This document shows, one piece after another, positions 20,970 to 23,124 of a DNA stretch of 23,124 nt (its first letter is position 1; every line of letters begins with the position of its first letter). The notes under the pieces were generated by a model. It did no database searches. It worked only from the letters and a program-made list of their open reading frames with translations, and was not told the DNA's origin. The stretch covers positions 1 through 23,124 of the forward strand of contig JBCDBY010000028.1 in assembly GCA_039182715.1 (NCBI GenBank), in the 5' to 3' direction. Made by a program: the position numbers and the translations under genes. Source of the stretch: JBCDBY01 sp039182715. GTDB taxonomy: Bacteria; Planctomycetota; PLA2.

Positions 20970-21823
20970 GAGAGGCTCCGCCCGGTGACCTGGATGAAGA
21001 CGTCCTCGAGCGTCGTCTCCAGGGAGTGGATCGACAGCACGTGCTCCTCGCGCAGCACGCGCTGGAACTCCGCCTGCTCGCCGAGCCCGTCGAGCGGATA
21101 GCGCGCGCTGTGCTTCGCGCCGTCCGCGCCCCACTCGATTTCCACCTCGTGCTTGCCGTACTGCCGGCGCAGCGCCTCGGGCGCATCGATCGCCGCCAGC
21201 TGCCCATCGACGATGAACGCGACGCGATCGCAGATCTCGTCCGCGGTCACCATGTCGTGCGTCGTCACGAAGGTGGTCACGCCGCGATCGCGGATCACGC
21301 CGCGCATGTGTCGCGACGAAACCGGATCGAGCCCCGACGTCGGCTCGTCGAGGAACCAGAGGTCGGGCCGGTTGATCATCGAGCGGGCGAAGTTGAGCCG
21401 GTTCTTCATGCCCTTCGAGAAGTCGCCGGCCGGCTTGTCGATGTGGTCCGCCAGCCCCACCTGCGCAAGCACCGCCTCGGGCGTCTCCGTCTCGCCGGCG
21501 TAGAGCGAGCGGAAGAACTCGAGGTTCTCGCGCGCGGTGAGCTTGCTGTACTGGTTGGGCAGCTCGAAGCTGACGCCGATGCGCTCGTTGTAGGCGCCCC
21601 CCCACTCCGTGAGCGGCCGGCCGCCGACCTGCACGCGTCCTTCCCAGCCCTGCAGCAGTCCGATGAGGATGTTCTGCGTCGTGCTCTTCCCCGCGCCGCT
21701 CGGGCCGAGGAAGCCGAAGATCTCGCCTTCCCCGATCTCGAACGAGATGCCTCGTACGGTAGGCACGGGCGCACCGGGATAGGTGAAGACGAGATCGGCG
21801 ACATCGATCACGGCGGGCGGCAC
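20966..21823 (-). CDS. ABC exporter ATP-binding protein, fluoroquinolone-export (Rv2688c) type
   Basis: This 285-residue nucleotide-binding subunit has Walker A GPSGAGKST (40-48), Q-loop region SFELPNQYSKLTARENL, signature FSKGM (135-139) in place of LSGGQ, Walker B LWFLDEPTSGLDP (155-167) and H-loop THD (His189). The opening VIDVADLVFTYPGA and GEIFGFLGPSGAGKSTTQ closely follow the Rv2688c-like family; that family's fluoroquinolone link does not prove the substrate here. The C-terminal about 65 residues (HEVEIEWGADG, LETTLEDVFIQVTGR) form the usual accessory domain of DrrA-like ATPases. The start is GTG; a second GTG four codons on (21811), just before VIDV, is possible. The promoter must lie in the 55-base divergent gap, where TAAATC and TAAGGT are the only AT-rich elements. 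Confidence 0.88.
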   Translation of the reverse strand: MPPAVIDVADLVFTYPGAPVPTVRGISFEIGEGEIFGFLGPSGAGKSTTQNILIGLLQGWEGRVQVGGRPLTEWGGAYNERIGVSFELPNQYSKLTARENLEFFRSLYAGETETPEAVLAQVGLADHIDKPAGDFSKGMKNRLNFARSMINRPDLWFLDEPTSGLDPVSSRHMRGVIRDRGVTTFVTTHDMVTADEICDRVAFIVDGQLAAIDAPEALRRQYGKHEVEIEWGADGAKHSARYPLDGLGEQAEFQRVLREEHVLSIHSLETTLEDVFIQVTGRSLS

Positions 21824-21878
21824 CTTACCAAGGAAGATTTACGGCGCGCGGCCCGCGACCGTGTTTCGCTCATTGAAG

Positions 21879-23124
21879 ATGCGTATCTCCGCCCTCCTCC
21901 TCCTCCTCGCCGCGTGCGAGCCCGCCGAAAAGGCCGTCTACGAGATCGGCGACATCGGCCGACCGGTCACCACGAAGTCCAAGGACGCCCAGCTCTGGTT
22001 CGACCGCGGGCTCGCGTTGTCCTTCGGATTCAACCACGCCGAAGCCGTGCACTGCTTCGAGCAGGCGGCGAAGGCGGACCCCGACTGCGCCATGGACGAC
22101 TGGGGCAAGGCGTACGCGCTCGGTCCCAACTACAACGATCCGCTCCCGATGCCCGAGGCGAACGAGGCAGCGCACGCGGCGATCACGCGGGCGCGCACCA
22201 AGGCCGCGTCACCCGTGGAGAAGGCGCTCATCGAGGCGCTCGCCGCGCGCTGCGCCTGGCCGATGCCGGAGGACCGGGCGCCGCTCGACCGCGCGTACGC
22301 CGAGGCGATGCGCAAGGTCCACAAGCGATTCCCCGACGACGCCGACGTCGCCGCGCTGACCGCCGAGGCGGTGATGCAGCTGCGCCCGTGGGGTCTTTGG
22401 ACGCCGGAGGGCAAGATGGCACCCGAAACGCCGGAAGTGCGCGCGATCCTCGAGCCCGCCCTGCAGCGCTGGCCCAACCACGTCGCGCTTTGCCACCTCT
22501 ACATCCACGCCATGGAGGCGGGGCCGGAGGTGCGCCAGGCGCTGCCCGCCGCGCGCGCGCTCGAGAAGTCGGCGGCCGGCCTCGGCCACCTCGTCCACAT
22601 GCCGAGCCACATCTACGTCTGGGCCGGCCTCTACGACGACGTCATCCGCACCAACATCGACGCCTGCCGCATCGACGAGGCGTTCGTCGCGCTGCGCGGC
22701 CGCGCCAACTTCTTCACCGCCTACCGCATTCACAACCTGCACTTCGTCGCCTACGGCGGCATGTGGGAAGGGCGCCGCGCACTCGCCCTGCAGTACGCGC
22801 GCAAGATCTCCGGGGAGATCCCGCCCGATCTGATGAAGGCGATCCCCGACATCTTCGACGTCTTCGTGGCCACGCCCTACCACGTGATGGTGCGCTTCGG
22901 CATGTGGAAGGAGATCCTCGCCGAGAAGGAGCCCCCCGCGGAGCTGCTGGCGACGCGCGCGGTGTGGCGCTACGCGCGTGGCGTCGCCCTGGCCGCGCTC
23001 GGACGCGTGGCGGAGGCGGAGAAGGAACAGGCGCTCTTCCGCACCGCGCGGGACGCCGTGCCGGAGAGCCGTCTCCTCTTCCAGAACCCCGTCGCGAAGA
23101 TCCTCGGGGTCGCCGACGTCTTCC
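21879..23124 (+). CDS. TPR-like repeat lipoprotein (3' truncated by window end)
   Basis: A frame starting at ATG 21879 stays open for 415 codons to the window edge. It has a lipoprotein signal MRISALLLLLAAC (Cys13) and then helical pairs of TPR type. AQLWFDRGLALSFGFNHAEA begins the first, followed by VHCFEQAAKADPDCAMDDWGKAYALGPNYN. A second landmark region has HVALCHLYIHAMEAGPEVRQAL and GHLVHMPSHIYVWAGLYDDV. This matches a widespread family of large TPR-like proteins with the motifs GFNH.EA and H.PSHIY. Their function is not established. The signal suggests an envelope location. It diverges from the ABC exporter operon over 55 bases. No convincing -10 or ribosome site is visible immediately upstream. 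Confidence 0.82.
   Translation, partial: MRISALLLLLAACEPAEKAVYEIGDIGRPVTTKSKDAQLWFDRGLALSFGFNHAEAVHCFEQAAKADPDCAMDDWGKAYALGPNYNDPLPMPEANEAAHAAITRARTKAASPVEKALIEALAARCAWPMPEDRAPLDRAYAEAMRKVHKRFPDDADVAALTAEAVMQLRPWGLWTPEGKMAPETPEVRAILEPALQRWPNHVALCHLYIHAMEAGPEVRQALPAARALEKSAAGLGHLVHMPSHIYVWAGLYDDVIRTNIDACRIDEAFVALRGRANFFTAYRIHNLHFVAYGGMWEGRRALALQYARKISGEIPPDLMKAIPDIFDVFVATPYHVMVRFGMWKEILAEKEPPAELLATRAVWRYARGVALAALGRVAEAEKEQALFRTARDAVPESRLLFQNPVAKILGVADVF

Noticed and set aside
1..23124. CRISPR arrays, tRNA or rRNA genes, transposases, attachment-site repeats
   Set aside because: No regular direct repeats, cloverleaf-like segments, rRNA-like stretches or transposase motifs were seen on reading both strands. 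A covariance-model scan was not possible.

Overview
The window is high-GC bacterial chromosome, almost entirely coding, with no gap above about 160 bases. I saw no tRNA, rRNA, CRISPR array, insertion sequence or phage gene. The best lineage guess is a high-GC member of the Planctomycetota. The main reason is the pair of a cytochrome-type DUF1587/1595/1592/1588/1585 protein and a Tat-exported DUF1552 protein. Many predicted lipoproteins and a pseudopilin cluster also fit. Myxococcota or a related phylum cannot be excluded, since all of these families occur there too.

Layout. (1) 1-2250, plus strand: the tail of a WD40-type propeller protein, then a GTGA-overlapped trio of a two-domain sulfurtransferase, a SufE-like sulfur acceptor and a GNAT acetyltransferase. 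(2) 2275-3295, plus strand: two small lipoproteins, one of them DUF4136. (3) 15953-3296, minus strand: twelve consecutive genes with gaps of 56 bases or less. In transcription order these are a VolA/Pla-1-type lipase lipoprotein, the DUF1592-type and DUF1552 pair, a pilus/type II secretion-like block (short GspE-type ATPase, two GspF-like membrane proteins, three tiny pseudopilins), a 62-residue lipoprotein, a membrane-anchored zincin with a HEAT-like tail, and a coiled-coil lipoprotein with a C-terminal membrane helix. (4) 16111-19546, plus strand: an M28 metallopeptidase, an ADP-ribosylglycohydrolase-fold protein with altered metal motifs, and an anchored beta-helix protein. (5) 21823-19543, minus strand: an ABC exporter (ATPase and two permeases) resembling the mycobacterial Rv2688c-Rv2686c type. 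(6) From 21879, plus strand: a TPR-like lipoprotein running off the end.

How genes work together. The sulfurtransferase and SufE-like protein probably move sulfane sulfur. The DUF1592-type/DUF1552 pair is a translationally coupled envelope pair of unknown substrate. The pilus-like genes have an assembly ATPase, platform proteins and minor pilins, but no major pilin, secretin or prepilin peptidase in the window. They therefore either use components encoded elsewhere or form a reduced machine. The co-directional zincin and coiled-coil lipoprotein may belong to the same envelope assembly.

Expression signals. Adjacent genes repeatedly share a 4-base GTGA or ATGA overlap (eight cases). Several genes that begin a transcription unit have a TANNNT -10-like hexamer only 6-7 bases before the start codon. 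This points to leaderless or nearly leaderless transcripts. All functional assignments rest on motif recognition by eye; no database search was possible.
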